Of a DNA stretch of 64,000 nucleotides, positions 27,711-35,890 are shown one piece after another; the stretch's first letter is position 1; every line of letters starts with the position of its first letter. The stretch is from the NCBI GenBank assembly GCA_017308375.1, contig JAFKEW010000068.1, positions 1-64,000 on the forward strand, read 5' to 3'. This stretch comes from Alphaproteobacteria bacterium (GTDB lineage Bacteria > Pseudomonadota > Alphaproteobacteria > Micropepsales > Micropepsaceae). The notes under the pieces are model-generated. The model was not told where the DNA came from and did no database searches. It saw only the letters and a list, made by a program, of their open reading frames with translations. Both the position numbers and the translations under genes were made by a program.

Positions 27711-28685
27711 TCAGGGCATCTTCGCCCGCTCGCTGCGGATTTTCCGCCAGCGCGCAACGTTTTTCTCATGCTCGGCGTTGGTGGGCGCGAAAACGTGGCC
27801 GCCATGCCCATCGGCAACGAAATAGAGATCATCCGACGCAATCGGGTTCAACACGGCCAGGATCGAATCCTTGCCCGGATTGCAGATCGGCGACGGCGGC
27901 AAGGCCGGGATCACATACGTGTTGAAAGGCGTCGGCGCATCGATCTCGCTTTGCAGGATGGCGCGGCCAAGCGGATAGCCCCTGGTCAGGCCGTAAATGA
28001 TGGTGGGGTCGGATTGCAATTTCATGCCACGCTTCAGCCGGTTGATGAACACCGCGGCGATGTGCCGGCGCTCGCTCGCGATGGCCGTTTCCTTTTCAAC
28101 GATGGAGGCGAGAATGATCGCCTGTTCCTTCGTCTGGAAGGGAAGACCTGAAGCGCGTTTTGCCCAATGCGCATCCAGGAAATCGGTCTGCGCCTGTTTC
28201 ATCTTCGCGAGCAGGGCGCTGCGCGTCATGCCGCGCGCGAAAAGATAGGTCTCCGGCAGAAGCGAACCTTCGGGCGGAACCGGCCCCACATCGCCCGCCA
28301 ATACGGGATCGTCCTTGACCAGCGTTACGATCATCGCGCTGGTCAGACCTTCCGCCGCCGTCAGCCGGTGCAGCACAACACGCCCGGAAATCAGCAATGC
28401 GGTAATCTCGGCCATGCTGGCGCGGGCGGGGATGGCATATTCACCCGCCTTCAGCAGGGCCGCCTGCCCGCGCATACGCACGCCAAGCTGATAGAGCAGG
28501 CTGTTTTTGATGACGTTCGCCGCCTGAAGCCGGTCGCCAATCCCGGCAAGGCCGGCCCCGGGGGGAATCAGAACGACGGCCTCGCTATCCCGCGGGCCTG
28601 GCGCGCGATAGTTGAACCCTTCCCACGCAAACAGGCCAAGGCCCAGGATCACCGCCGCCGCAAAAAGGAGAAGCGCGCGGGCCAT
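27711..28685 (-). CDS. mltG: Endolytic peptidoglycan transglycosylase MltG
   Basis: Cleaves nascent glycan strands and sets their length; inner-membrane anchored (YceG family). 324 residues with one N-terminal membrane helix (LLLFAAAVILGLGLFAWEG). A LysM-like part follows (IPPGAGLAGIGDRLQAANVI). The catalytic region is IILASIVEKETAIASERRHIAAVFINRL with the conserved glutamate, then MKLQSDPTIIYGL and the late PPSPICNPG. It follows fabF by 8 bases. Confidence 0.94.
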   Translation of the reverse strand: MARALLLFAAAVILGLGLFAWEGFNYRAPGPRDSEAVVLIPPGAGLAGIGDRLQAANVIKNSLLYQLGVRMRGQAALLKAGEYAIPARASMAEITALLISGRVVLHRLTAAEGLTSAMIVTLVKDDPVLAGDVGPVPPEGSLLPETYLFARGMTRSALLAKMKQAQTDFLDAHWAKRASGLPFQTKEQAIILASIVEKETAIASERRHIAAVFINRLKRGMKLQSDPTIIYGLTRGYPLGRAILQSEIDAPTPFNTYVIPALPPSPICNPGKDSILAVLNPIASDDLYFVADGHGGHVFAPTNAEHEKNVARWRKIRSERAKMP

Positions 28686-28693
28686 ACCGCCGG

Positions 28694-29953
28694 TCAGGAA
28701 ACGCCGGTGAAGATCAGGCAGGCGTTGGTGCCCCCAAACCCGAAGGAATTTGACATGGTGATGCGCACCTCGCGCTTCTTCGCGATATGCGGCACCAGAT
28801 CCATCACGGTCTCCACATCGGGATTGTCGAGATTGATGGTCGGTGGCACCACGCCGTCGCGCATGGCCAGCAGGCAGAAGATTGCTTCCACCGCACCGGC
28901 TGCACCCAGCAAATGCCCGATGGATGATTTGGTGGACGACATGGCCACCCCCGACGCTGCATTGCCCAGCAACCGCTCTACCGCACCCAGTTCGATGCCA
29001 TCGGCCATGGTGGATGTGCCATGGGCATTCACATAATCGATATCGGCAGCACCGATACCGGCGCGCTTCAGCGCCATCTGCATGGCACGGAAACCGCCAT
29101 CGCCATCTTCCGACGGCGCGGTAATATGGAAGGCATCGCCCGAGAGGCCATAGCCCTTCACTTCGCCGTAAATCTTCGCACCGCGGGCCTTGGCATGCTC
29201 ATACTCTTCGAGCATCAACGCCCCCGCCCCCTCGCCCATCACAAAGCCGTCCCGGTCCTTGTCATAAGGCCGTGAAGCTTTTTCCGGTTGGTCGTTGAAG
29301 GCCGTGCAAAGGGCGCGGCAGGCATTGAAGCCAGCGATGCCAAGACGGCTGATCGCAGCTTCCGCCCCGCCGCACAGCATCACATCGGCATCATCCCACA
29401 TGATCAACCGGGCCGCATCGCCGATGGCATGGGCACCGGTGGCACATGCGGTCACCACCGCGTGATTGGGGCCCTTGTAACCAAAGCGGATCGAGGCATA
29501 GCCCGAAACCAGATTGATCAGACGGCCCGGAATGAAAAAGGGCGACAGCCGCCGCGGCCCCTTTTCATGGACCAGGATCGACGCATCCTCGATCCCCGGC
29601 AACCCGCCGATGCCGGAGCCGATCAGAACGCCAGTGCGGCAACGCTCCTCCTCGGTCTTCGGCTCCCATCCCGAATCGGTGACCGCCTGTTGGGCGGCGG
29701 TAAGACCGAAGGTGATGAAATCATCGATCCGCCGCTGTTCCTTGGGATCGACCCATTGATCGGCATTGAAACTGCCGTCGCTGCCATCGCCACGCGGAAC
29801 ATCGCAGGCGATTTTGGTCGCCAGATCGTCCGTGCGGAATTTGGTGATCGGCCTCGCGCCGGATTTGCCGGCGAGAAGGCGCGACCAAGTTTCTTCAACA
29901 CCGCAAGCAAGCGGTGTGACGAGGCCAAGGCCAGTGACAACGACACGACGCAT
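28694..29953 (-). CDS. fabF: Beta-ketoacyl-ACP synthase II
   Basis: Elongating condensing enzyme of type II fatty-acid synthesis. 419 residues. The Cys-His-His triad is present: TACATGAH (catalytic Cys), NAHGTSTMADGIELGAV and SSIGHLLGAAGAVEAI. The KS signature VVVTGLGLVTPLACGVEETW opens the protein, and the C-terminal NSFGFGGTNACLIF is standard. It lies 24 bases after acpP, as is usual. Confidence 0.97.
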   Translation of the reverse strand: MRRVVVTGLGLVTPLACGVEETWSRLLAGKSGARPITKFRTDDLATKIACDVPRGDGSDGSFNADQWVDPKEQRRIDDFITFGLTAAQQAVTDSGWEPKTEEERCRTGVLIGSGIGGLPGIEDASILVHEKGPRRLSPFFIPGRLINLVSGYASIRFGYKGPNHAVVTACATGAHAIGDAARLIMWDDADVMLCGGAEAAISRLGIAGFNACRALCTAFNDQPEKASRPYDKDRDGFVMGEGAGALMLEEYEHAKARGAKIYGEVKGYGLSGDAFHITAPSEDGDGGFRAMQMALKRAGIGAADIDYVNAHGTSTMADGIELGAVERLLGNAASGVAMSSTKSSIGHLLGAAGAVEAIFCLLAMRDGVVPPTINLDNPDVETVMDLVPHIAKKREVRITMSNSFGFGGTNACLIFTGVS

Positions 29954-29977
29954 GGGGATATGGACCGGAGCCGGCGC

Positions 29978-30214
29978 TCAGGCTTGTGATTTGTCGATAT
30001 ATTTCACGGCGTCGCCGACCGTGACGATCGATTCCGCCGCATCGTCGGGAATCTCGATGCCGAACTCTTCTTCAAACGCCATTACCAGTTCGACGGTGTC
30101 GAGGCTGTCTGCGCCGAGATCTTCGATGAAGGACGCGCCCTCGGTGACCTTGTCAGCATCGACATTCAGATGCTCGACCACGATCTTCTTCACGCGCTCC
30201 GCAGTATCGCTCAT
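29978..30214 (-). CDS. acpP: Acyl carrier protein
   Basis: 78-residue acidic carrier for growing acyl chains. The 4'-phosphopantetheine serine is in [12 protein letters not shown], at about residue 37. The rest (helix I with VKKIVVEHL, helix [17 protein letters not shown]) is textbook AcpP. The 155-bp gap on its 5' side, between fabG and acpP, is the largest in the cluster and likely holds a separate strong promoter. Confidence 0.98.
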   Translation of the reverse strand: MSDTAERVKKIVVEHLNVDADKVTEGASFIEDLGADSLDTVELVMAFEEEFGIEIPDDAAESIVTVGDAVKYIDKSQA

Positions 30215-30369
30215 TGCTTCAAGAACCTTTCGTTCGTTTCATCGCCGCTTTCGGAAGGCGGGCCGCGGCCAGGCCCGAATTCAAACCCGCGCGCAGCCAG
30301 AGTATCGCTGGTGTCGTAACATAAAGACTCCAAGCCCGCCACAAAATCGCTAATGCCTTGATTCGCCGC

Positions 30370-31107
30370 CTAAATCATAGCCATTCCGCCATTGGCGTGA
30401 AGGGTCTGGCCGGTGACATAACCGGCCTCCTCACTGGCCAGATAGACGACGGCCGCACCAATCTCCTCAGGCGTGCCGAACCGGCCTGCCGGGATGCGCG
30501 CCAGCGATCCCTCTTTCTGGGCCTCGGTCAGCGCATCGGTCATGGGGGTAACGACGAAACCAGGCGCAACGCAATTGACCGTGATGTTCCGCGACGCCAC
30601 CTCGGCGGCAAGCGATTTGGTCATGCCTGTCAGTCCTGCCTTGGCGGCGGCATAATTGCCCTGCCCCGGATTGCCCATGGTGCCGACAACCGAGGTGATG
30701 TTCACGATGCGGCCCCAGCGTTTTTTCATCATACCGCGCAGAACCGCACGGCTAAGGCGGAAGGCGGCGGTCAGATTGACCGCGATCACCTGATCCCACT
30801 CCTCATCCTTCATGCGAAGAAAAAGATTGTCGCGCGTGATACCGGCATTGTTGACCAGAATATCCACCGGCCCCGCCACCCCCTCTGCTGTCTTGATCAG
30901 GCCATCGAGCGAGGCCGCATCCGACAGATTGCAGGGCACGGCAAAAGCGCGTTCGCCAAGGGCCGCTTTGGCGGCAGACAGCGCATCCGCACGCGTGCCG
31001 GACAGCACGACGTTCGCACCCTGCCCATGCAGTGCCTTCGCGATGGCACCGCCGATGCCGCCGGTGGCACCGGTCACGAGTGCAGTCTTGCCGCCCAGGT
31101 CAAACAT
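30370..31107 (-). CDS. fabG: 3-oxoacyl-ACP reductase
   Basis: NADPH-dependent reductase of fatty-acid elongation. 245-residue SDR with TGATGGIGGAIA (cofactor), NNAGITRDNLFLRM (FabG hallmark) and the catalytic YAAAKAG. The end reads VTGQTLHANGGMAMI, as FabG proteins do. It is second in fabD-fabG-acpP-fabF. Confidence 0.97.
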   Translation of the reverse strand: MFDLGGKTALVTGATGGIGGAIAKALHGQGANVVLSGTRADALSAAKAALGERAFAVPCNLSDAASLDGLIKTAEGVAGPVDILVNNAGITRDNLFLRMKDEEWDQVIAVNLTAAFRLSRAVLRGMMKKRWGRIVNITSVVGTMGNPGQGNYAAAKAGLTGMTKSLAAEVASRNITVNCVAPGFVVTPMTDALTEAQKEGSLARIPAGRFGTPEEIGAAVVYLASEEAGYVTGQTLHANGGMAMI

Positions 31108-31134
31108 TTCCCGCGTGCTCCCTCGTTCGGCTGT

Positions 31135-32097
31135 TCACAGCGTCTTGGCAAAGGCTTCGAGATCGGCCGGACTGTCGAGCGCGACTGTCTGCAAATCCTT
31201 GTCGATGCGCTTGACCATGGCGGTCAACACCTTGTTGCCGCCCAGTTCCACCGCGGTCGCAATGCCAAGGCGGGCGAATTGCAGCACGCTTTCGCGCCAG
31301 CGCACACGGCCCGTTACCTGCTCAACCAGCAGGCGGCGAATGGTCTCGGGCTCGCTGGTTTCTCCGGCTGTCACATTGGCGACAAGCGGTGCGGCTGGCG
31401 GGCGGATCGTCACCTCCGCCAATGCCTCGCGCATGCGCTCGGCCGCGGGTTGCATCAGCGGGCAATGAAACGGCGCACTGACGGCGAGCGCCATCGCACG
31501 TTTGGTGCCGCCGGCCTTTGCCAGTTCGCCCGCACGTTCCACCGCCGCCTTGGTGCCGGAAATCACCACCTGACCCGGCGCGTTGTCGTTGGCCACGACA
31601 CAGACCGGGTTTTTCTCGTCGTCCGGCGCCTGTTCCACCGCCTTGCGTGTGGCGTCTTCCGCCAGTTCGATGGATGCGCCCAGAAGCGCGCTCATCGCGC
31701 CGACGCCGACCGGCACCGCCTCCTGCATGGCATGGCCACGAATGCGCAGGAGCCGTGCTGTGTCCGCCACGCCGAACGCGCCCGCCGCACAAAGCGCGGT
31801 GTACTCACCCAGCGAATGTCCGGCCACGATACGGGCATGACGGGCGATATCGAGTCCGCCTTCCTTGCGCAGGACCGCGATGGCCGCCATCGAGGCCGCC
31901 ATGATGGCAGGCTGCGCATTTTCCGTGAGCAGGAGTTGATCATCCGGTCCCTCCCACATCAGGCGGGAGAGATTCTGCTGCAGGGCTTCGTCCACTTCCT
32001 GGAACAATTCGCGGGCGGGGGCGAACGCCTCAGCCAGCGCCTTGCCCATGCCGACGGCCTGGCTTCCCTGGCCGGGAAAGATGAATGCGCGTGTCAT
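31135..32097 (-). CDS. fabD: Malonyl-CoA:ACP transacylase
   Basis: Loads malonyl groups onto ACP. 320 residues starting with AFIFPGQGSQAVGMG. The nucleophile motif GHSLGEYTAL is present, and the late AVSAPFHCPLMQPAAERM holds the catalytic His. It leads the fab cluster. In many alphaproteobacteria fabD sits back-to-back with rpsF; here four accessory genes intervene. Confidence 0.96.
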   Translation of the reverse strand: MTRAFIFPGQGSQAVGMGKALAEAFAPARELFQEVDEALQQNLSRLMWEGPDDQLLLTENAQPAIMAASMAAIAVLRKEGGLDIARHARIVAGHSLGEYTALCAAGAFGVADTARLLRIRGHAMQEAVPVGVGAMSALLGASIELAEDATRKAVEQAPDDEKNPVCVVANDNAPGQVVISGTKAAVERAGELAKAGGTKRAMALAVSAPFHCPLMQPAAERMREALAEVTIRPPAAPLVANVTAGETSEPETIRRLLVEQVTGRVRWRESVLQFARLGIATAVELGGNKVLTAMVKRIDKDLQTVALDSPADLEAFAKTL

Positions 32098-32161
32098 GGC
32101 CGGGCTTTAACGAGGGCGGCGGGCAAGCGCAAGTGCCGCGTGGCCCACCCCCTCGGCCATC

Positions 32162-32998
32162 CTAGTGCAGCGGCCGGCCGGCAATGGTGATCCGGTGCAT
32201 CAGCCGTTGCTGCCCCTGATAGTCGTTCAACGCAAAATGCCAGGTACAACGATTGTCCCAGAACGCAATGGAACCGAGTTGCCACACAAAGCGGCAGACA
32301 CGTTCCTTGCTCATGGCATGGGCATAAAGTGCGAACAGAAGGGGGTTGCTCTCTTCCGGCGTGCGGCCTTCGATATGGGTGGTGAAGGCCGGATTGACGT
32401 AGAGTGCCTTGCGCCCGCTTTCCGGGTGGGTAAGCACAACGGGATGTACCGCGTCCCCCACCAGGTCGGAATTCCTGAAACTGGGCCCGCCCTCGACGCT
32501 GTTATAACCGCCGTCCGTCGCGCCGAAGACATGGCGGTTGGAATGTACCGCACGCAGGCCCCTGATCTGCCGCTTCAGATCGTCGGTCAGCGTGTCATAA
32601 GCGAGATACATGTTAGCGAATAGCGTATCGCCACCCTTCTCCGGCAGGATACGCGCCACCAGGATGGAGCCCATGGCGGGGACCTGATCGTAGGAGTGAT
32701 CGGTGTGCCAGCCGCCGCCGATATTGACGGTCTGCTCCTTTTCCTTCCGCACTTCGGCGATCTCGGGATGGGCCGGTGTGGCCGTGAAGAATTTGTTGAT
32801 GTCGATCGGTCCCCAGCGCTTTGCAAACGCGATATGCTGTTCCGGTGTCAGGTTTTGATCGCGGAAGAAAATCACCCCGTGTTCGATGTAGGCCCCGCGG
32901 ATACGGGCGAAATCCGCCTCGCTCAGATCGGTGAGATCGACCCTTAGAATCTCTGCCCCGCAACCCGATGCGTCCGGCCTGATTTCCATGCTGCGCAT
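32162..32998 (-). CDS. TauD/TfdA-family 2-oxoglutarate-dependent dioxygenase
   Basis: Non-haem iron dioxygenase, 278 residues. The iron ligands are in GGGWHTDHSYDQVP (HxD) and the distal His in CTWHFALNDYQG, and the C-terminal RLMHRITIAG arginine binds 2-oxoglutarate in the family. The group includes taurine, 2,4-D and alkyl-sulfate dioxygenases. I use the ATG at 32998; a TTG two codons upstream is also in frame. It follows the alkyl-sulfatase-like gene by 20 bases, which favours an organosulfur or xenobiotic-ester role over taurine in particular. Substrate not readable. Confidence 0.86.
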   Translation of the reverse strand: MRSMEIRPDASGCGAEILRVDLTDLSEADFARIRGAYIEHGVIFFRDQNLTPEQHIAFAKRWGPIDINKFFTATPAHPEIAEVRKEKEQTVNIGGGWHTDHSYDQVPAMGSILVARILPEKGGDTLFANMYLAYDTLTDDLKRQIRGLRAVHSNRHVFGATDGGYNSVEGGPSFRNSDLVGDAVHPVVLTHPESGRKALYVNPAFTTHIEGRTPEESNPLLFALYAHAMSKERVCRFVWQLGSIAFWDNRCTWHFALNDYQGQQRLMHRITIAGRPLH

Positions 32999-33018
32999 TG
33001 TCAAAACCCTTCAGCTTC

Positions 33019-34890
33019 TCAAGGCGTGACGATGGGAAAATTGGGCGCCGGTGCTTCCAGCAAATCGACCAGCGCCAGATAGAGATCCGCATTCCCGGTA
33101 ACGGTGATGGCGCCCGCCGCGATGCGGTCTTTCGCGGGCAACCCGGCAAAAAGCGTCAGCAGCAAATCCGGCCGGATCATACGCAAGGATGCACCGGCAT
33201 CGGCATCTTCCACACCTTCCTCATGCACCAGAACACCATTGCCGACGGTGATGAGGTGTTTCTCCTTGCGATCGGTCAGTTCGATATTGAGCTTGAAGTT
33301 CTGCCGGGTGGCCTTTTCCGGATTCACCCGTACGGCCGCAAAATCCAGCAGCATCGCCGTGGTGGTGGCGGACAGCACATCCGGGCTCAGCCCCCCCGGC
33401 GGCAGGCTGACCGGACCGCTGCGCAACTCCTGTGCGCCGGTCAGATAAATGTTCCGCCAGGTTCCGGCTTCGGCGCGATAACCCAGTTGCGTATAGACAT
33501 CGGCCAGCAGATCGCGCGCAGACTGGTTTTTCTCATCGTCGAACACAACGTGGTTCAACACCATCGCTGCCCAGCGCAACTCGCCATTGCGCACCGCGTC
33601 CTTCGCAAGGGCCATTGCCTTGTCCGGTCCACCCATCGCTGCCACATATTTCTTCGCCGCGGGCTCCGGCGGCAGCGGATCGAGATTGGCCGGGTTGGCA
33701 TCGAACCAGCCCATATAACGCTGATAGATCGCCTTGGTGTTATGGCTCATCGTGCCATAATAGCCACGGTTGAACCATTGCTTCGCCAGCACCTCCGGTA
33801 ATTTCAGCACCTCGGCGATTTCGGCGCCGACAAGGCCCATATTCATCAGCCGCACCGCCTGATCGTGCAGATATTTGTAAGCGTCGCGGTGGCTCGACAG
33901 AAACGCCCTGATCTCATCCTGCCCGAAACGGGGAATGCCATGGGCGGCGAACATCACATCGCTTCTATCCGCGAAGAGACGGATGGACTCGGTCAGATAA
34001 TCCGCCCACGCCTTGGAATCGCGCACCAATGCGCCGCGCGCCGGCAACAGGTTGTGCATGGTGAGGTTCGCATTCTCGGCCATGAACACGGCGCGGAACT
34101 GCGGCAGATAGAAATTCATCTCCGCGGGCGCTTCGGTTCCCGGCGTCAACTGAAACTCCAGCCGGACATCGCCGATCACCATTTCCTGCCCGGTCCCGGT
34201 GATGAGATCGGTCGGCGCGATCAACGATAGCGAGCCGAGGGAGGGGCAAGGCCCCAGCCCGGATGTCATCTCCCCTTCGGCCCCGCGCGGCAGGGTCAGC
34301 CCGAACTGAAAGCGCGCACGGCGCAGCATGGCGGGCCCGGCAATGATGTTCTCCGACACCGCATGTTCGAGGAAGCCTTCGGGTGCGATCACCTTTACCT
34401 TGCCGGCCGCCACATCGGCCGCATTGGTCACCCCGCCGACACCGCCATAGTGATCGACATGGCTGTGCGAATAGATCACCGCCAGCACCGGCTTCGTCGC
34501 CACATGCGCCGTCAGAAGGTCAAGCGCAGCCGCGGCAGCCTCCACCGTGGTCAGCGGATCGACCACGATCCAGCCCGCGCCCGCGTCGATGAAAGAGATG
34601 GTGGAAATATCGAAACCGCGCACCTGATAGATGCGATCGGCAACCCGGAACAAGCCATGCCGGGTCAGGATTTTGGCATGCCGCCACAGGCTGGGATTGG
34701 CGCTCTCCGACGCATCACCCTTCAGAAATTCATAGGACGAGAGATCGAACGCCACCCGCCCGTCGCCGCGCATGATTTTCGGATCGTCCCGTGTGGCTAT
34801 GAAACCTTGTTCGGCAAATGCAAAATCGCGCCGGTCATCGGCGGCGACGAGACGGCGCGCCTCCTCCAGCGTGGAAAGATCGTCGGCCAT
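33019..34890 (-). CDS. Alkyl-sulfatase-like metallo-beta-lactamase-fold hydrolase (SdsA family)
   Basis: 623 residues of the linear primary alkyl sulfatase group. The binuclear zinc motif HSHVDHYGG is near residue 150. The family segment MAENANLTMHNLLPARGALVRD follows, with AAHGIPRFG further on, then an alkyl-sulfatase dimerisation part and a C-terminal SCP2-like domain (ending near LLEAPAPNFPIV). There is no signal peptide, so it is likely cytoplasmic, unlike secreted SdsA1. The start at 34890 has a GAAGGGGC ribosome site. It is divergent from a Crp/Fnr regulator over 80 bp and followed by the dioxygenase, forming an apparent sulfate-ester-use module. Confidence 0.87.
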   Translation of the reverse strand: MADDLSTLEEARRLVAADDRRDFAFAEQGFIATRDDPKIMRGDGRVAFDLSSYEFLKGDASESANPSLWRHAKILTRHGLFRVADRIYQVRGFDISTISFIDAGAGWIVVDPLTTVEAAAAALDLLTAHVATKPVLAVIYSHSHVDHYGGVGGVTNAADVAAGKVKVIAPEGFLEHAVSENIIAGPAMLRRARFQFGLTLPRGAEGEMTSGLGPCPSLGSLSLIAPTDLITGTGQEMVIGDVRLEFQLTPGTEAPAEMNFYLPQFRAVFMAENANLTMHNLLPARGALVRDSKAWADYLTESIRLFADRSDVMFAAHGIPRFGQDEIRAFLSSHRDAYKYLHDQAVRLMNMGLVGAEIAEVLKLPEVLAKQWFNRGYYGTMSHNTKAIYQRYMGWFDANPANLDPLPPEPAAKKYVAAMGGPDKAMALAKDAVRNGELRWAAMVLNHVVFDDEKNQSARDLLADVYTQLGYRAEAGTWRNIYLTGAQELRSGPVSLPPGGLSPDVLSATTTAMLLDFAAVRVNPEKATRQNFKLNIELTDRKEKHLITVGNGVLVHEEGVEDADAGASLRMIRPDLLLTLFAGLPAKDRIAAGAITVTGNADLYLALVDLLEAPAPNFPIVTP

Positions 34891-34945
34891 CGTGGCGCCC
34901 CTTCGTTCATCCGGCACCAGCCTAAGGGGGCGGGGCTGGTCAGAT

Positions 34946-34961
34946 TGTCACGATCGTTACA
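34946..34961. promoter_or_regulatory. CRP/FNR-type operator between the sulfatase and regulator genes
   Basis: TGTCACGATCGTTACA is a 16-bp inverted repeat with 14 of 16 bases symmetrical, in the TGTnA-N6-TnACA form and spacing of CRP-type sites. It lies 10 bases before the regulator ATG and about 56 bases before the sulfatase start. A further TGTGACA half-like element at 34965-34971 overlaps the regulator start codon. Position suggests autorepression plus control of the sulfatase-dioxygenase pair. Confidence 0.6.
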
Positions 34962-34970
34962 CTATGTGAC

Positions 34971-35681
34971 ATGATTTCCGCCGCGCAGAAAATCCATGCC
35001 ACGGCCAGCCTCAACCGCAGCCGCTGGTTCGCTTCTCAACCCGAAAGCCTGAAACAGGCACTTCTCGCCCGCGCACAGACAAGCGAAATCGCGGCCGGCC
35101 AATGGATTTATGGCAGCGGTGACGAACTGAACGGGCTTTACGGCGTGATCTCGGGTTCCGTCCATTTGCTGGTGACGGCAAGCGGGCAGGAAACGCGATT
35201 GCTGGAAATCGTGCAGGCCGGGCAGTTCTTCGGCCAGGCCGCCCGCTTTGGCGGCGGCCCACGCCTCGTCACCGCGATCGCGGGCGAGCGCAGCACGCTC
35301 TTTTTCGTCCCCCATCAGGCGTTGCGCGAAATTGCGGCGACCCAGCCCGATGTCTGGCCCAATTTCACCGAACTGCTCTACGGCCAGTTGGCGGCGGCGC
35401 TGATTCTTGCCTCGCTCGCACTTTCGCTTCCACCGCGACTGCGGGTAGCGGCACGGCTTGCTGTGCTCGCGTCCGGGTTTGGCAGCACCGGCAAAAAAGA
35501 GACTCAGCTGTCAGTCACACAAAGCCAGTTGGGTGAAATGACGGGGCTGTCACGCAAAACCGTGAACACGCATCTTCGCACACTCGAAGACGCCGGAATC
35601 ATCGCCTGTGACTACGCGCGCATCATGGTCCACGATTACAGGCGGCTGCGCGCGAAGAGCGGCATGGAGTTCCTTCTGTAA
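34971..35681 (+). CDS. Crp/Fnr family transcriptional regulator
   Basis: 236 residues. An N-terminal cyclic-nucleotide-binding-fold domain (about 20-140, with GLYGVISGSVHLLV and FFGQAARFGG) is followed by a long dimer helix and a C-terminal winged helix. The recognition helix lies in SQLGEMTGLSRKTVNTHLRTLEDAGII. It lacks the cysteine cluster of FNR, so oxygen sensing by an iron-sulfur centre is unlikely; the ligand is unknown. It is divergent from the alkyl-sulfatase-like gene with a CRP-spaced palindrome between. A good terminator follows directly. Confidence 0.9.
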   Translation: MISAAQKIHATASLNRSRWFASQPESLKQALLARAQTSEIAAGQWIYGSGDELNGLYGVISGSVHLLVTASGQETRLLEIVQAGQFFGQAARFGGGPRLVTAIAGERSTLFFVPHQALREIAATQPDVWPNFTELLYGQLAAALILASLALSLPPRLRVAARLAVLASGFGSTGKKETQLSVTQSQLGEMTGLSRKTVNTHLRTLEDAGIIACDYARIMVHDYRRLRAKSGMEFLL

Positions 35682-35682
35682 C

Positions 35683-35699
35683 GCTGACCGATGGTCAGC
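35683..35699 (+). terminator. Intrinsic terminator of the Crp/Fnr gene
   Basis: A perfect 7-bp stem, GCTGACC / GGTCAGC, with a 3-base loop starts 2 bases after the stop codon. It is followed by TTCTTTGCTT. The stem is short but the position and T-rich tail fit a rho-independent terminator. Confidence 0.6.
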
Positions 35700-35850
35700 T
35701 TCTTTGCTTGATCTCAATGCGGCACAGGCACACACTTTCGACGCCCATTGCTTCACGCGAGCAAACGGGCAAGCAACGGGCCCGCCCGCCGGGCCGGTTG
35801 GCCCAAGAGGCAGAGACGCCAACGCGGCGACTGTGAGGGCCGGAAAACGA

Positions 35851-35876
35851 GGGCGCTGCCGTGACCGGCAGCGCCC
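35851..35876 (-). terminator. Intrinsic terminator of the prolyl oligopeptidase gene
   Basis: A perfect 10-bp stem (GGGCGCTGCC / GGCAGCGCCC) with a 6-base loop lies 14 bases past the peptidase stop. On the minus strand it is followed by TCGTTTTCC. With the hairpin at 35683-35699 this brackets the 209-bp convergent gap 35682-35890, in which I see nothing else. Confidence 0.75.
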
Positions 35877-35890
35877 ATCGCTTTTCAGGC

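Noticed and set aside
30358..32190. 610-codon open frame opposite fabG and fabD
   Set aside because: Composition is shadow-like (His, Arg, Gly rich) and it lies wholly across two well-matched genes on the other strand.
35700..35720. TTGATCTCAA considered as an FNR box
   Set aside because: The spacing is wrong for TTGAT-N4-ATCAA and it lies between two convergent terminators.
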